Origin: Dipylidium caninum
Taxonomy: Eukaryota > Platyhelminthes > Cestoda > Cyclophyllidea > Dipylidiidae
Direction of reading: 5' to 3'
Assembly (NCBI GenBank): GCA_017562135.1
Contig: QEYB01000475.1
Location: 26,001 to 90,000, forward strand
Length of the DNA: 64,000 bases
Positions 36,878 through 48,889 of the stretch are shown here, one piece after another. Under the pieces are notes generated by a model. It made no database searches. It saw only the letters and a program-made list of their open reading frames with translations, and was not told the DNA's origin. The translations under genes and the position numbers were made by a program. The first letter of the stretch is position 1, and every line of letters begins with the position of its first letter.

Positions 36878-37736
36878 TCAAACATTAACACTACGAGGGC
36901 AACCTTGGAATTCCCTCTCTAGCAATTGTTGTGCTGTTGTCGCCTGAAGATACACGTCGAAGCTTCGAAGAGGCCGATAATAGCTCATCTCCACCGGGTA
37001 ATGGGGCGAGCGCTTTATCAGGGCACCAGCATTCTGAAATAGGTAGATCCAGAAGTCGTTGCTGCTCTTGACAGTCTCCCATTCTGTTTCGTTGCTACTT
37101 AGCACAGTCCAAAAGCTCGAGTTAAAAACACTCAAATATGGAGCACTTTCTACATAACCAGAAAAGATCGACATTTTGTAACTGAGCCCAAAATGACCTA
37201 AGGTATGGCAGTGCAGTCGCGTGCGATCTATCTGCCGCCGTTTGATCATAACTGTCAACAGAGTGACAGATCACTCCGTCGCAGACGATAAGACAAACAC
37301 CAGAAGCGCAACCGTAACCGTTGAAGGAACCGCTGGAACATTCAGAGGTGTAACATTGCCTAAAGTCGTAAAAATCGTGACAAGAGTTATTGGCACAACC
37401 ACTCCAGTAGCCGCAATTTCCACCGTAGCACCCCGATCGTCCCATTGCCCCGTCCGCCCAAGGCGACAACAGGGCATTTTGCTTCATGGGGGGTAGGGGG
37501 TCAACGCCAGAGAATCCATTGCACAGACCATTTTCGCAAGAGTAAATACAAATACCGTCTGCGCATCCGTAGCCCGTAAGCCCGCCGAAAGTACAGACAA
37601 CATCGAGGCAGTAGGGAAACTCGTAGAAGTAACTTGGTTGGGAATCCACAGAAGAAGCAAAGGAAGAAGCATGAGGAGAGATAGAACAAAAGCAAGAAAT
37701 GAACAGGAACGCAACACACGACCACAGGTTGCTCAT
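36878..37736 (-). pseudogene. Secreted 16-cysteine protein, copy 3 (frameshifted)
   Basis: This is the inverted mate of the gene at 14,326-15,183. From the ATG at 37,736 it reads the same signal peptide and all three cysteine blocks with conserved spacing. After the AQLQ segment the frame is thrown off by one extra base in an A-run at 37,162-37,165 (four bases here, three in the mate), and it stops at 37,122. The remaining C-terminal reading continues in another frame from about 37,160 to 36,878 and ends like copy 2 (SVNV for SPNV). Because the rest is so well kept, the damage is recent, or the extra base is an assembly error in a homopolymer. If translated as is, it would give a 204-residue protein with all 16 cysteines but a different end. 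Confidence 0.8.
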
Positions 37737-37765
37737 TGGGCACGTCGGTTAGAGAAAGAGCAGCG

Positions 37766-37775
37766 TATTTATATA
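37766..37775 (-). promoter_or_regulatory. TATA box for copy 3
   Basis: TATATAAATA on the minus strand lies 30-39 bp before the ATG at 37,736, the same arrangement as in copies 1 and 2. The promoter region, 37,737-38,030, remains recognisable although the coding frame is broken. Confidence 0.6.
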
Positions 37776-38830
37776 ACACCAAACAGGGGGTGGCCTCATC
37801 GAGCATGACATTGTCACAGCTGGCATGCAATTTTACACACCTCGCAGTGTGATTAGACTCCTGCATTTCAGTGAATCGGTAACGACACACGCGTCAAACT
37901 GACCATTGATCCCGCACACGCACAACTTCATTCGCGTCACCTCCTCGAGCAATGCCCCTCATCCACGTAACCCTACTTCACTCGGCTCACCACCACACTC
38001 CCATCAGTAGATGATGTGTGTCATTAGAGAGATTCACAACAACCCCGCGTCAGCATGCATGCTTGCTCGACTTCACTGCCTCCTTCTCCGTCCGTCGGAC
38101 GCACGTCATCGGGCGATTTGGCGCCTCCCCACCATTCATCACACTTTCGTGCCACGGCGTGACTGGGAAGGAGTATGCGGAAGAGGCAAGATTTGCTAAG
38201 AATTAGTTATGAAGAATCGTAATGAGTGTAAGTCGACATGACGGAGGGGAATGACTGTGGAGTGGTGGGGCACGAAATGTCCAGCGGTTAATGGCCCTGT
38301 GCCAGACACACACTCCCGATGAAGTGCCGGGTGGCCTGATGTGTTCTTATTTCAACCTGTACGCCGGTGTTTGTTGGGTGTGGGTCATGGCGACGCGCGA
38401 CGCGCCGGGCAGCGTTCGCCATTGGTGTGAAGAATGGGAAACAATGAACACCTAACTGGTCCGTGTCGCATTTGACGTCCAATAACAGGTTACACATGCG
38501 CATGTTCTCCTCATTCACGTTTCACTTCCCTATTACTCAAGGCGACATTTCGAAGGCTCGATTTTGTGTATATTGTCATTCCTCTTCCACGCCCACAATG
38601 GCCTCAACCATGCACCGGCTTCGCGGGATAGTCGGGTCGACTGCCATCACAACAATGACCCATCACTCGGCCACCGACATCACACACCCATGTCCCACGT
38701 GTGTGGCAACAGATGTCATGACATCTCATTCAGACATCAGGGAGAAGGCGATTTCGTGACCCCGGTGGAGGAGCGTCACATGACAACGCGGCACCCACAA
38801 TATGATCAACTGTGTCATGCTCACAGCAAC

Positions 38831-39810
38831 CGGTGCATACTACCAACATAACTCTAACAATAAGCCATCCTCCTACAGGCCAGAGGTCGACAAAGCGCGT
38901 CCCCACTGCGATCACGCTGCATTTGCTGACAATTCCTCTGACAGGAGAAATTAGCACCTGTCCGTTTTGCGTTCGATGGCACGAGAGGTAAGCGATATCA
39001 CACACACACACACTTCAATTATTAAAATAGTCATAACCTAATGCAGCAGGCTGCGACAGCCATATTTGGTCGATTTCACTCCCTATACGCTATTAACACA
39101 TTTTTCCAGGATGCTAGGCACGTAGTGCCATCCTAGCTTGGGAGTGATTCAACGCAACCTAACAGCCACAGCCTATTTAGTCAAACGGAGACCACTCCAT
39201 ATGCGCCTTGTCTTCTTCGCATCTACCACCTCGCCTTTAACGTGGATTATCTTGAGAAAACCCTGTTGTAGGCGAGAGAGGAGACTTTCGCCGTCAAAAC
39301 ACGTATCGCTGGGCTCAAAGAGGGTACCTATGGCATGAGACCAACAGGACGACTTGATAAAAGGAACGCTGATGGAAAATGTAAGTGGCTTGTGCTCACC
39401 GACGTGTGTCATGAAGATGCGGATGCCTAATCGCTTGAACAATGAGCATGTCTCAGGAGTGGGATATCAATTTCAAACTCCTTCACAAATCGTCAACTGA
39501 CTTGTCTCACGGAAACAAGTATTCTAGGGTGTGAAGAATGGGACTCTTGTACATTTTACACACGGAGAGGAAAAGTAGGTGACATAATTGGATTTGAGTA
39601 GGAAGCAGTCATAAGTTGCCAAGAGGAAGGGAGACGGTGGTCATAGGAACAAATGTAGATGCTAATTGGAAGAGTGACTATGCCTCGCACGAAGCCGCAA
39701 TGGCAACAAATGCACCGTTTGAGGAAAACGTCCAATGCTAACTGATGGCCATGTCTGGGAGCGCAGCTTCGATCAACCTAACACCACACCGAGCCTAATC
39801 AATGTGATCA
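38831..39810. other. No gene recognised; short CA repeat
   Basis: This lies just outside the palindrome. It holds a (CA)n microsatellite at 38,999-39,013 and short uninformative frames. Confidence 0.4.
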
Positions 39811-39880
39811 TGGTCCAGCACAATGCCCGGAACCAGTGCCAGTTTCAGTGACCATGACAGTGGCAAGAGCATTACCGCAC
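39811..39880. repeat. Local direct repeat, copy 1
   Basis: About 70 bases with GCACAATG.CC, ACCAGTG and GTGACAGTGGCAAGAGC-type words recur at 40,228-40,297 in the same orientation, 417 bp away. Confidence 0.7.
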
Positions 39881-40045
39881 ACATTGCACGCTGCCATCGC
39901 ACGCACGGCGGTCAATACACCAGCCATCACACGTCTCGGCGACTCATCAATCCACTTACACGAGGCAAGACACTGCAGGCCGCGGTCGCACAGCCCCATT
40001 GCTACGTCAGCTCCCGCCATCTCAAACACACCGTATCCTTCATCC

Positions 40046-40150
40046 CTGGCTCCCTACTTCCCTACCTCCCTCCCTCCCTCCCCTCCCCTCCCCTCCCCCT
40101 CCCCTCCCTCACTCCACATCCCTCCATCTCTCCTTCTCTCTGCGTCACCC
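40046..40150. repeat. Polypyrimidine low-complexity tract
   Basis: A CCCTC/CCTCC-rich run. It lies within a long Pro/Ser/His-rich open frame (39,823-40,485) that reflects base composition, not a gene. Confidence 0.8.
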
Positions 40151-40227
40151 ACGAACCCCTGCAGACAGCCTCACCACCAAGCGGCCAGTCACACAGCCAG
40201 TGGAGCATTCCATCAATCACCGCCTGC

Positions 40228-40297
40228 TCCTGCACAATGTCCCAAACCAGTGTCCAGTTTTCACTGTCTGTGACAGTGGCAAGAGCGCTTTACCAGT
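40228..40297. repeat. Local direct repeat, copy 2
   Basis: Partner of 39,811-39,880. The two flank the polypyrimidine tract. Confidence 0.7.
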
Positions 40298-40699
40298 TTT
40301 TAACTTGTTCATACATCTCCACAAATGTCTACGAACAACGCACGTATTGGCTAGTCTCTCCTCTCCACTCCTCTCCACTCATCTCCCCTTCTCCTCTCCC
40401 CGAAGCCATCATCAGAGAGCGCCACCTCTTCGCCAGCCACTGCTCCTCCCACATAGCGCCACGTCCTTTCGCCCCAAATTTTTGAAGTCCTTACCTCGCT
40501 AATCTGGTTTTCGTTAGATAAGGTGTGTTAAGGTGCGAGGATTGGCCATGCCTGTTGTTGCGCTCACTCGATTCGTAGGACGTGTCGTTCTTTGACTGCG
40601 CGTTGATAAGACGAGGCTGGTGGAACGGAGAATTAAAGTAGGAGAGCTCTCTCTCAACTGTCATTATTTCTGCTTTGACAGTATCCATTGCACCATGCC

Positions 40700-41370
40700 T
40701 TAGCAGGTTTCCTTACTGCCAGTGAATTTAAGCTCTGAGTTTCGGTATGCTAGCTCATAGAGCACATATTGCTTTTTTCCGTAGTGTCAGTGTGAATTGT
40801 CACTATGTATCTAACACCGAGCAATTGTGTTCGGCGCAATGTATCTTTGATCAGAGCAGGAGATCTCGATTTGAACACTGTCGCGCCATGTCGTGCCATC
40901 TGATGTGGCTCCTAATAGTCACGAGGCTACAACACCATTGCTGACCTCAATCGCAGCTGGCGCCCGGGTCATCACCCGACGTGTCCTCTTCCTCCCACCA
41001 CTGCATGCCTTGCTTTCAACACGACCTGATAGTGCACTCGTGGTGGTGTTGATGGTGGGGTTGTTGCTGTTGCCATTGTCGAGGTGCTGGTGATTCTCTT
41101 TTGTCAAATTCTTCATTCGTGATGCCATGTTAAATGCGGCGGCTGATGTCGGTGTTTTCTGCAACATGGCCGCCTCAGCCACGATAACCTGCGACACAAG
41201 CCCGATTATTATCCACTACTTCGAGGTTCCTGCAACCTGACAATGCACGATATTGTCACGTGTAGGGATTGTTCTCCCCTGCATCTCGTACTGTGATGAT
41301 TGTGTGCCTCGATTAATCGTCTGCGTCTCCTTACTCTGTCTCACGTGTGGTGGGACAGTCCTCGCCTCTT
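40700..41370 (+). repeat. 3-kb-spaced direct repeat, unit 1
   Basis: This matches 43,740-44,360. Shared landmarks include CATGTCGTGCCATCTG/CATAACGTCCCAGCTG, CCTCTTCCTCCCACCACTGC (exact in both), GCCACGATAACCTG/GCCACGATAACATG and GACAGTCCTCGCC/GATAGTCCTCGCC. The units differ by indels (a GTTGTTGCTGTTG expansion at 41,050-41,090). No conserved frame. Confidence 0.8.
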
Positions 41371-42079
41371 CGACGTATAAGCGAACCGTGTGCATTATCT
41401 GTGGTGCTTTTTCCTCCACGTATCCCACTTGGTTTCCATGCGACGTTGCTGTTACGCGTCTTCGCATAGTTGGTGTTGGGAAGGATTTCGGTCATGCCTG
41501 TCGGCACGGGTGCATTAAAATGCAGTTGAGTACAAGTTTTCTGTTCACAGAAGAACAGAATAGTGTGCCACCGATCGTTGCAGCCCGCATACATTTGGCG
41601 CATCGCTTTCATTCAAGACCATGTAAGGTGAAGAGATTTCTCTCTAACATAGTTGATCATGTTGTCAACAACCCCATTCGCAGTTGATGAGTATTCACGT
41701 TGAAACCTCGTAACCCCTTCTCCAAAATCGGAGGAGTTAAGATATCACCTGCCCACTCGGTGACGGGGTGAGTGGTAAATGATCAACAGACGGCATCGTC
41801 ATTCAACCTCACCGTTTTTCTCCACGTCTTTGTGAATATTGTGAAACTTGGCTTACCTTCGTCGCCGTTTCGATTGGCCTCCCATGTGCATCAAGTATAT
41901 TTACAGGAGTGACAAGATGGGAAGTGGAAAGTGCAAATCCTCACGTTGGTGAGAGCTTTTGTTAGTCAGTCCAACGAATGTGCTGGTGCAAAGAACCTGT
42001 TCATCCGCGTCTAGAGTTACTGAGTTGCAATGTAGGTTAGTGTTAGAGCGGTTATCATTGACAAAGGCCATGAGTGCGT

Positions 42080-42580
42080 GTTCACCTGGTCCATTCTTTT
42101 CCTTTGGACGTCACCTCGCGGACTCCAGGTCGCAATTCTTACTTCCAACACGGGCACCTTTTCTGGAGCACCATTATTGGTGACATTGTTCCTCCAGAGG
42201 TACTCTCTCTTGGAATCACGCCTACATTCATGGGGTGCCTTAGTCTATTGCCATATCCCCTCCTTCATGAGATCTCCTCCTCGCAGCTTTGATGCTCCAA
42301 GTTGGAAGGAGCATTCTGCCCGTCCACTCGCGTCATTCACGCAGGCGGATACCTCCATTGGGGGCTACCTCGCCTCCGTTGGACACAATTTCTTACGGGT
42401 CCAGTGAAGTGCGCCACTCACTCCTCTCCCAACGGTCATTTACTCCAATTTGGTCGGGTGCTGAGTTATGCCCAGGAACATAATGCAATGAAAAATAAAT
42501 GTGGCTTGTTAGGATTTGTTGGGCTCGAGGACTACTCACTAGAAGCAAGCAAGTCTTGTAGCGCCTTTCACCCTCACCAA
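42080..42580 (+). mobile_element. Decayed Ty3/Gypsy-like RNase H segment
   Basis: Two overlapping plus frames together resemble the RNase H part of a Gypsy-type polymerase. One reads FTQADTSIGGYLAS (family: TDASD.GIGAVL). After a frame change the other reads GRVLSYAQEHNAMKNKC followed by GLLGF (family: SRTLS.AE.NY...EKECLA.V). Order and spacing fit the family, but stops and shifts break it and no long terminal repeats or integrase are seen. The call rests on short remembered motifs and is tentative. Confidence 0.4.
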
Positions 42581-42639
42581 TGCTACTGATGCACTCGCCA
42601 ACTGCCTCCACTTGATGGTTGTACAGCATTTAAAGCCTT

Positions 42640-43739
42640 CATATCACTGCAAATCAACTCAACTTGGGGCCCAAATGTCCGTGACACAAGCCTAATAGCT
42701 GGAAGTGGCGAATTTGATGATGGCTGACAACGACTGTTACACTGGCTCCAATCCTGTGGAAGAATCGGTTTGGCTTTGAAATGGAAGTGAAGAGATGCAA
42801 GCTAACAACTTCTTACTCAGCAATACCGCCATTTTGACGTAGAGCAGTTGAGCTAGTACGAAACTAGAGAAAGACAGCATTGGAGCATTCCGTTACCACT
42901 GGTGCATAGTGGTGTGCTCGAGGTCTGGTAAGCCCGTCGAGGTCGTAGACAAGTGCCCGGCAGAAATCAAAATAAAGAACTGAAAGAGTGAATGCAGGTG
43001 GCATTGCTCAAAGAGGTTGCAGTGTTGTGATCCATGAGAGTAGCTGTAGCTAACGAAGAGGAAAGACAAATCACATCAAGTTGGAATGCAAACTATGCAA
43101 TCATGGGATGCTCTCTTCGCGCATTTTCGTCCATCTCATGCTCCCACTGCGTTGGGACAATGTGATTAAAGGCCTGAAGAGAGAAGAGAACGAGTGTAGA
43201 GTTTAAAGTCCCCTTTAAGATGGGTCGATACTTCTCGTCAACTTGCAGACCGCCGATTGAATTCATCGTCTCATGCACCGACTCATCTAACTACTGCTTC
43301 GGCTCTGAGGACAATTATTCTGGGAACGCACGAAAGCATTCTGCAAACAAGGTTCTCCCAACGAAGGCCTACATTCTCCCCTGTCTCAGGAAATACCCGC
43401 ACGCATCTACCCATTGTGCACCTCGAGAGATAATATCACCCTTCAATGTGGAAGAGGAAGTTTGGAAATCGGGGTTAACGAGAATACTTTCAGATTCAGA
43501 CAAGCGGAGGAGAAGTTGAAAGAGCACAGAGTTTCTGGATGGAGAATAGTAAGAAAGAAGGAAGAACCAGACTGAAGAGGAAGGAATAGAAGAAGCTGTG
43601 GGGTAACATTCACCTGTGCCATATGAATGTTGTGTGCGCTTGGCTGTTGACTTTACACATCACCCTTCCTTCAGCATCCTCGCCTCATCATCTTCCTCCA
43701 CCCTATCCCGTCGGAGGTTATCAATGAAGAAGACTGACG
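42640..43739. other. No gene recognised
   Basis: Frames of 60-100 codons only, with no recognisable domain or RNA. Confidence 0.4.
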
Positions 43740-44360
43740 TCGGTACGTCAACTCGTCTATCACATGTTTATTCGGTTTTGTCGGCGTGATTTGGCTCTGA
43801 TCAGCACAATGCATCTGACACGAATTAATTGTGTTCAGATTTACGTATGCTTTGATGATTGGAAGAGGCTATGATTTAAATACTGCCATGCCATAACGTC
43901 CCAGCTGGGACAGCTCCGTTAATTGTTGGTGGCCTCAATCGTAGCTGGCGCATGGGTTAGCACCCGACATGTCCTCTTCCTCCCACCACTGCATGCCTTA
44001 CTCTCAACACGACTTCATCGTGCAGTCATGTTGTCATATAAACCGCTGAGGCTGCTGTCGGCGCCCTGTGGTACTTGGTCGCCTTTGCCACGATAACATG
44101 TGACACGGGTGAAACAAGGTGGGTTCTTGCATGCATGACACGCAGCTTCACGGATGGAGGCATGAGGCCGTGGATATGCGTGTACCCGATTATCATCCGC
44201 CAATTAGAGATATCTGCAACTGTACAACGCATGATATTCTCAAGTATGGAAATTTGTCTCACCTGCATCTCTTCCTGCGATAATCGTGTGCCTCATCTAA
44301 TCGTCTCCACCTCCTTACACTGACCCATTTGAGGTGGGATAGTCCTCGCCTTTGGGCCGC
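43740..44360 (+). repeat. 3-kb-spaced direct repeat, unit 2
   Basis: Partner of 40,700-41,370 in direct orientation. The intervening 2.4 kb includes the Gypsy-like segment. Confidence 0.8.
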
Positions 44361-44530
44361 ATTAGTGAGTGCAGGCGGCGTTGCTCGTCGACAGTGTTTG
44401 TTACAAATGTGCAAGGCACAATCAGAGTAGCCAAATGTGTCCAGTTCGTGATGGTTGACAACGATTGTTGCGATGGAGGGGGTGGGCGGGGAGGGACTGT
44501 GGGGGTCAGGAGGCATTGCCATGGAACATG

Positions 44531-44580
44531 AGGGAAGGGGACAGGAGACAGGGCACAGGGGACAGGGGACAGAGGGCAGG
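44531..44580. repeat. GGGACA-type minisatellite
   Basis: A short imperfect run of GGGACA, GGAGACA and GGGCACA units. It produces low-complexity frames on both strands. Confidence 0.75.
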
Positions 44581-44589
44581 CGGGAGCAG

Positions 44590-46805
44590 ATAGAAGAAAC
44601 TAGGCTTGATTGCTCTCGACACACAAGTGCTAGCAAGCCTGTGTAGTGCTGTTCCTACGGAGTCCCGGGTTGGAAGACAGGTACTGCGTGCCTCTTCTAT
44701 TCGAGCCAATTGCTATTTAGCTGGCGTTGCGACAGACGTTTTTATGCTTGAAGATTGATGATGCTGAACAGCCTTCCACTCCTGTATTCTTCATACCCTC
44801 CAGCCAAAACGCCCTCATTAAACCTATCTAAAGAATCTCGGACAAACGACCTTTCGCCGCTCCGTGTAGGCGAGTGCTCCTATGACTTCCTCATCTCAGT
44901 CATAATCCATATTTTTTGCTAAGTCCTACTTGGGATTGCTTCAAAACAAAACTGGCGTTACCTTATACTTGCACACTCATCTGACCATCCCATATTACAG
45001 TGTATATGCAGCCCTTGTCACTGTACTTTGAGCTAATTTGAGGCCTTTTTACCGTTGTGCTCATGACGGAGGTTTGGCTATTGCAAGATCCGTTTATAGT
45101 CATTGATCTTACTTTAAACTCAGGTATCTACGTTTTATTAGTGCACACCATGGCGTAGGCTCAAGACTTCTTCTCGGATAGGAAGCAGTAAACGAGGTCA
45201 CTCCTTGTACAAATTCAGAATGACATACGTGCAGCTGTGAAGGAAGATGTCTATGCGTGTTTCACTATAAGAGCATGTGTTGCCGGTATGAAGCATATAT
45301 CTGCCACCTGCTTGCAAATAGTAGACAATGACAGAGGAAGGTGGCGGATTCGCGTCACCTGTGGGGGTGTGAATAATTGGAGTACCCTGGAGGCTGTCAA
45401 CCAGACAATAGCTCTGGCCTCGCCCCTCTTCCTCAACAACTTCAGACTCCTCTTTTTTCCGCCTAGTTCTTCCTCCTTCCTCACTCTTCTCCATCTAAAA
45501 CCTCTGTGCTTCTGTTAGTATCTCGTTTCGCTTGTCTGTGTGTTCGCAAATATTCTCGGAAACCTCGATGCCCCTCTGGAGGCTGCAATCCCTGCGTGTT
45601 CATCATCTTCCACTTGTATGATTTGCTTCTTAATTTTCGTCTCTGACTATTCCCTGTTTACGCATTCTTTTATTCGCCGCAAAGTCATGGCGAGGTCCTC
45701 ATTTGTGCTGGACTCTGACTTAGACTGATTGATAATTTCCTTTCGTTTACCTCCTAGAAGCGAATTTTACCACTTTCTCATTTCTCGCTTCTTTCCACCT
45801 TGTATACAATCTTGTTTGATTTAGTAAAGCATACTGTTAATGTTGCCTTCGTCTAACGGTGCCTGAATGAGAATGAGTTGGGTCCCGTTGCAAGGAGGAG
45901 AAGCCGATCAGAGTCGGACAATTTATGAAAATGAAGGTTTCGAGACCTTCATATGGGGTGTTAAATGTTAGATTTACATAATTCTCTCACAAGTTTTTCT
46001 CATCAAAAACAATGTCATATCATCTGAAGGAAAACAGGTCATATGAAGGACTTTGTATTAATCCGCGAGTTTTATTTTGACGTGAGGCTCCACAAAACGT
46101 GACGTTTCGAAAGTTACTTCTTACCTCCATAGCACCCAGACTGCGCTGTCACTGCAACCTCCCATTGTCCACTTCCCGTCAGTCGCACAAACCAACCCTC
46201 TCGTTGTGTCCAGGAGGAGTTGGCGGTCTCGACTCCGTGTAGGACATGAGGCAATGTGGACAATGTAGGGGGAAGAAACGGACATCAGGAGGATTGAGGA
46301 TGTGGGAGAGGCAAGGAGAGGTAAAGAAGATGCAGCTTGAAGCCATGCCAACACCAGTGTCATGCGGAATCTGCGATGAGGTGGAGGAGAATAGTATTGA
46401 GCCGGCAGTAGGGTAGTGGGGTTATTGGCTGTGGCAGGTACACGCATGACATGTGGAGAAGCCAATATTGCAGTGGCATCATGCCTACCTTCCACGCATG
46501 GTACTCGAGTTCGAATCGCAGCTGTGTGCGTCAATCGACGCGACGAGAATTGCGAGCACGGAAAAGGTCGAAAGTCATCATAGATTCATCGTACTTTAAA
46601 TGAACGCAGTTAAAAATCACCGAAAAATATCTACGCGTTGCCGTCTGCAAGAGACTCGATTCTGCAACGAAATCTTTCGGCTACTGGTCCACCTCAAGCC
46701 AAAATTGTTGGCGTTTAGAAGGGTTCGTCAACGCTTAGATGCTTGCACATCCTGCTGAGATGATTTGGGGTCACACGGTCACACATCTGTCAAGAACATA
46801 TCACC
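44590..46805. other. No gene recognised
   Basis: The longest frame is 137 codons (46,121-46,534, minus) with no domain. A tRNA-like T-loop word (GAGTTCGAATC) at about 46,508-46,518 was examined and rejected as a functional tRNA. Confidence 0.4.
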
Positions 46806-46809
46806 ATGG

Positions 46810-46985
46810 CTCAGCAGATTCGGGTGTAATGCTGCCAGGAGCCCTCCGCTCTCCCCTCTCCCCTCTTCGAGTGGGGCTCTGAGCTCAGGGCCGAGTAGCA
46901 ACTCGGTGGGCCCGACAAGCCGTCGAGGCCGTGTCGCGGTATTGTTACACAGGCCGCAGGGCAACGGTTTCGTTCAAAGCCGCTT
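46810..46985. repeat. Dispersed repeat, copy 2 (pair with 5,310-5,470)
   Basis: This shares CAACTCGGTGGGCCC, ACAAGCCGTCGAG and GAGTGGGGCTCT-like words, in order, with 5,310-5,470. Confidence 0.55.
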
Positions 46986-46989
46986 TTCA

Positions 46990-48550
46990 TTGCAGCTGAG
47001 GATCTGAAAAGCGCAAGAAACTTCGAGGTGAGTGATTCGTCTACTCAATCCTGCTAAGTAAAATGGGAAGTAATAGTGTCCTGAGTCCGTCAACGAAGGG
47101 TCCGAATGAAAAGTCTTTTCATGATTTCAACTTCCACCCCTGGTGGCCCTCGACGCCTAGCCTTACGGCACGAGGCGACATATCCGGCAGGTTGGGTGCA
47201 GGGTGTAGGTGTGTGCGGTCCTACTGTTCCCGTCCACCTGGGACGTATGCATTAAAACGGTGGAATGAGACGAAAATAAGCACTAGGGGCTGTGTTTATT
47301 CCTCCATTCATTGCAGAACCGAGTGGCCAGCTCAGGTGGGCGAAGAGGCGGTGTAGCGCGCTTGCTTGCCCGCAAGTCTCAAGTTAGTTTGTCCACCACT
47401 ATGATTACCTCCGCCTGCCCTGTCGTTGGCCTCCTCTCCCAATTCTCTCCTTTCTATTCATTTCAGCCCCTCCTCCACACGTCCCCGGTACAACTAACGC
47501 GGAGCTTTCGTCATTTCGCGACCTTCGAACACCTCTCAAGCACATGCCGCAGAGCAGGGAGGAGATGGTGGCGCCCCACACAATCATCCACATTCGCACT
47601 GATGCATTACATCTTCCCCGATATGGCTACAGCCCCGTTGGGGACGCTCACAAAAAAAACGCGCATCTGCTTTCGTGGCTGCCTTCATCCATCACCTCTC
47701 ACCTCATGTTCGCCCCTCCCCCTACCCCACCGAACGAAAGTTCACCTGCAGTGCAACTTAGGCGTGCTGGTCCCGAAGTGGTACATAGCCCTGGCCAACG
47801 GAGGGGCCCTGGACTGGTTAGAGCATGCAGGGCTTAGGTGTGGTAAACTTTAGACCTCAGGAGGTAACCTTTCATCAGATCCCTAATTATTCCTCCACGG
47901 ACGCGTATCCCCGCCAAGTGGCGCAGGGCGAAGGCTGGAGAATTTAACGTGTGGACGGCCGAGGGGACGCGAACGCGAGAAGAAACGGTTGAGAAGTCAT
48001 GATATGTCAGTGCGCATCAGACCGGCATCAGTAGCAAACGGAAGCCATCCGTTACAGATACAGAAGGAGTGTCTACACTTTGGCAGCGGATATTTACTCC
48101 TAAGATGCGCGGATGCTAACCAATCCTCGCTTTCTTGGCGAGCGCCCACTCTCCATGCCGGGTTGGGGAGGGGACTGTCAGAACAAGCAGAAACAAACCA
48201 TGAGTCCCCCTCGAACCACTGCGACGATGACGACGACTTGTATCGTCTTACGGGTAGGCACTAGAGTAGGTTGGGGCCTTTTAACACATGACTCAGGTGG
48301 AATTGAATGCTATGACTAAATGTAGGGGGGCGAAATCACGCGTTAATTCTTCCGTATTAAGTTGGCGATGCAGTAGGATTGACTTCTGCGCTGAGGCCCG
48401 TCGAGAGGTCTACAGCAGAGATCCGTGATAGTAGACACGCAGGACGACCATCGCAAACGGAAGATTGCAGTTCGACGACTTATACGAGACGCTCCATATG
48501 GAGAGCGGGAAGGAAGGAAGGCCCTCCTCTAGCTCATCCAGCATTCAAAT
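46990..48550. other. No secure gene
   Basis: A 180-codon plus frame runs from 47,311 to 47,853, but another frame over the same bases is also long (47,544-47,837) and neither shows a domain. They are left unassigned. Confidence 0.35.
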
Positions 48551-48555
48551 TTCTG

Positions 48556-48740
48556 CTAGCCTAGTACAAAGTGGACATTGCGATTCCCCCTACGCAAGCA
48601 GTATGTAGCTCGACTATACTCTACTTTCGCCTTCATAAGTGCACCATTTCGAGCATATGGTCCAACATCACTTCCATGCACCGACAACCTGCTTCCTGCA
48701 TCTCGTTTTCTCCAACTCGAGCACCAATTGCGAGCCAACC
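48556..48740 (-). pseudogene. Second CSN6-like fragment
   Basis: The minus strand reads a diverged version of the first segment of the remnant at 2,230-3,281. It has CSSWRK for CSRWIK, KVEYSRATY for KVVDDRETY and RGNRNVHF for GRNRNIEF, and both end at TAG at the same place. DNA similarity covers only about 190 bases (48,560-48,770 with 3,040-3,265). The two copies share the terminal stop, so decay preceded duplication, or the stop belongs to an intron in the original gene. Confidence 0.35.
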
Positions 48741-48889
48741 ATATTCTCCCACTATGAATGGCCTTCTCAGGGGATATTTTAATAAATCGCCAAGTACACA
48801 GCCCACTATACTCAGATCTCCTACAACGGAATGCAGGACATGATGAAGGAAAGATGTTTTAATAAGCGACTAGCGGGCAAGACATGGAA

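Larger units (their letters stand above)
27630..38830 (-). repeat. Right arm of giant imperfect palindrome
   Basis: This is the reverse-complement counterpart of 13,290-26,200, about 11.2 kb long. Homology ends on the outside just after the word CACATGACAACGCGGCACCC and a GATCAACTGTGTCATGC run, matched at about 13,290-13,345. The strongly conserved inner block, about 28,440-31,250, is nearly identical to its mate. The run from 31,000 to 33,800 carries larger indels, such as a GGTGCCGGTGGGTACCGG insertion near 31,292. Confidence 0.85.

Noticed and set aside
39823..40485. 220-codon plus frame rich in Pro, Ser and His
   Set aside because: It is driven by the polypyrimidine tract. Two further frames over the same bases are almost as long, and no domain is present.
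46460..46535. tRNA-like sequence with ACCTTCCAC and GAGTTCGAATC words
   Set aside because: The anticodon, T and acceptor stems do not pair well. At best it is a decayed tRNA-Gly or tRNA-derived repeat, and it could be chance.
47311..47853. 180-codon plus frame
   Set aside because: A second long frame covers the same bases, there is no domain or signal, and the codons look compositional.
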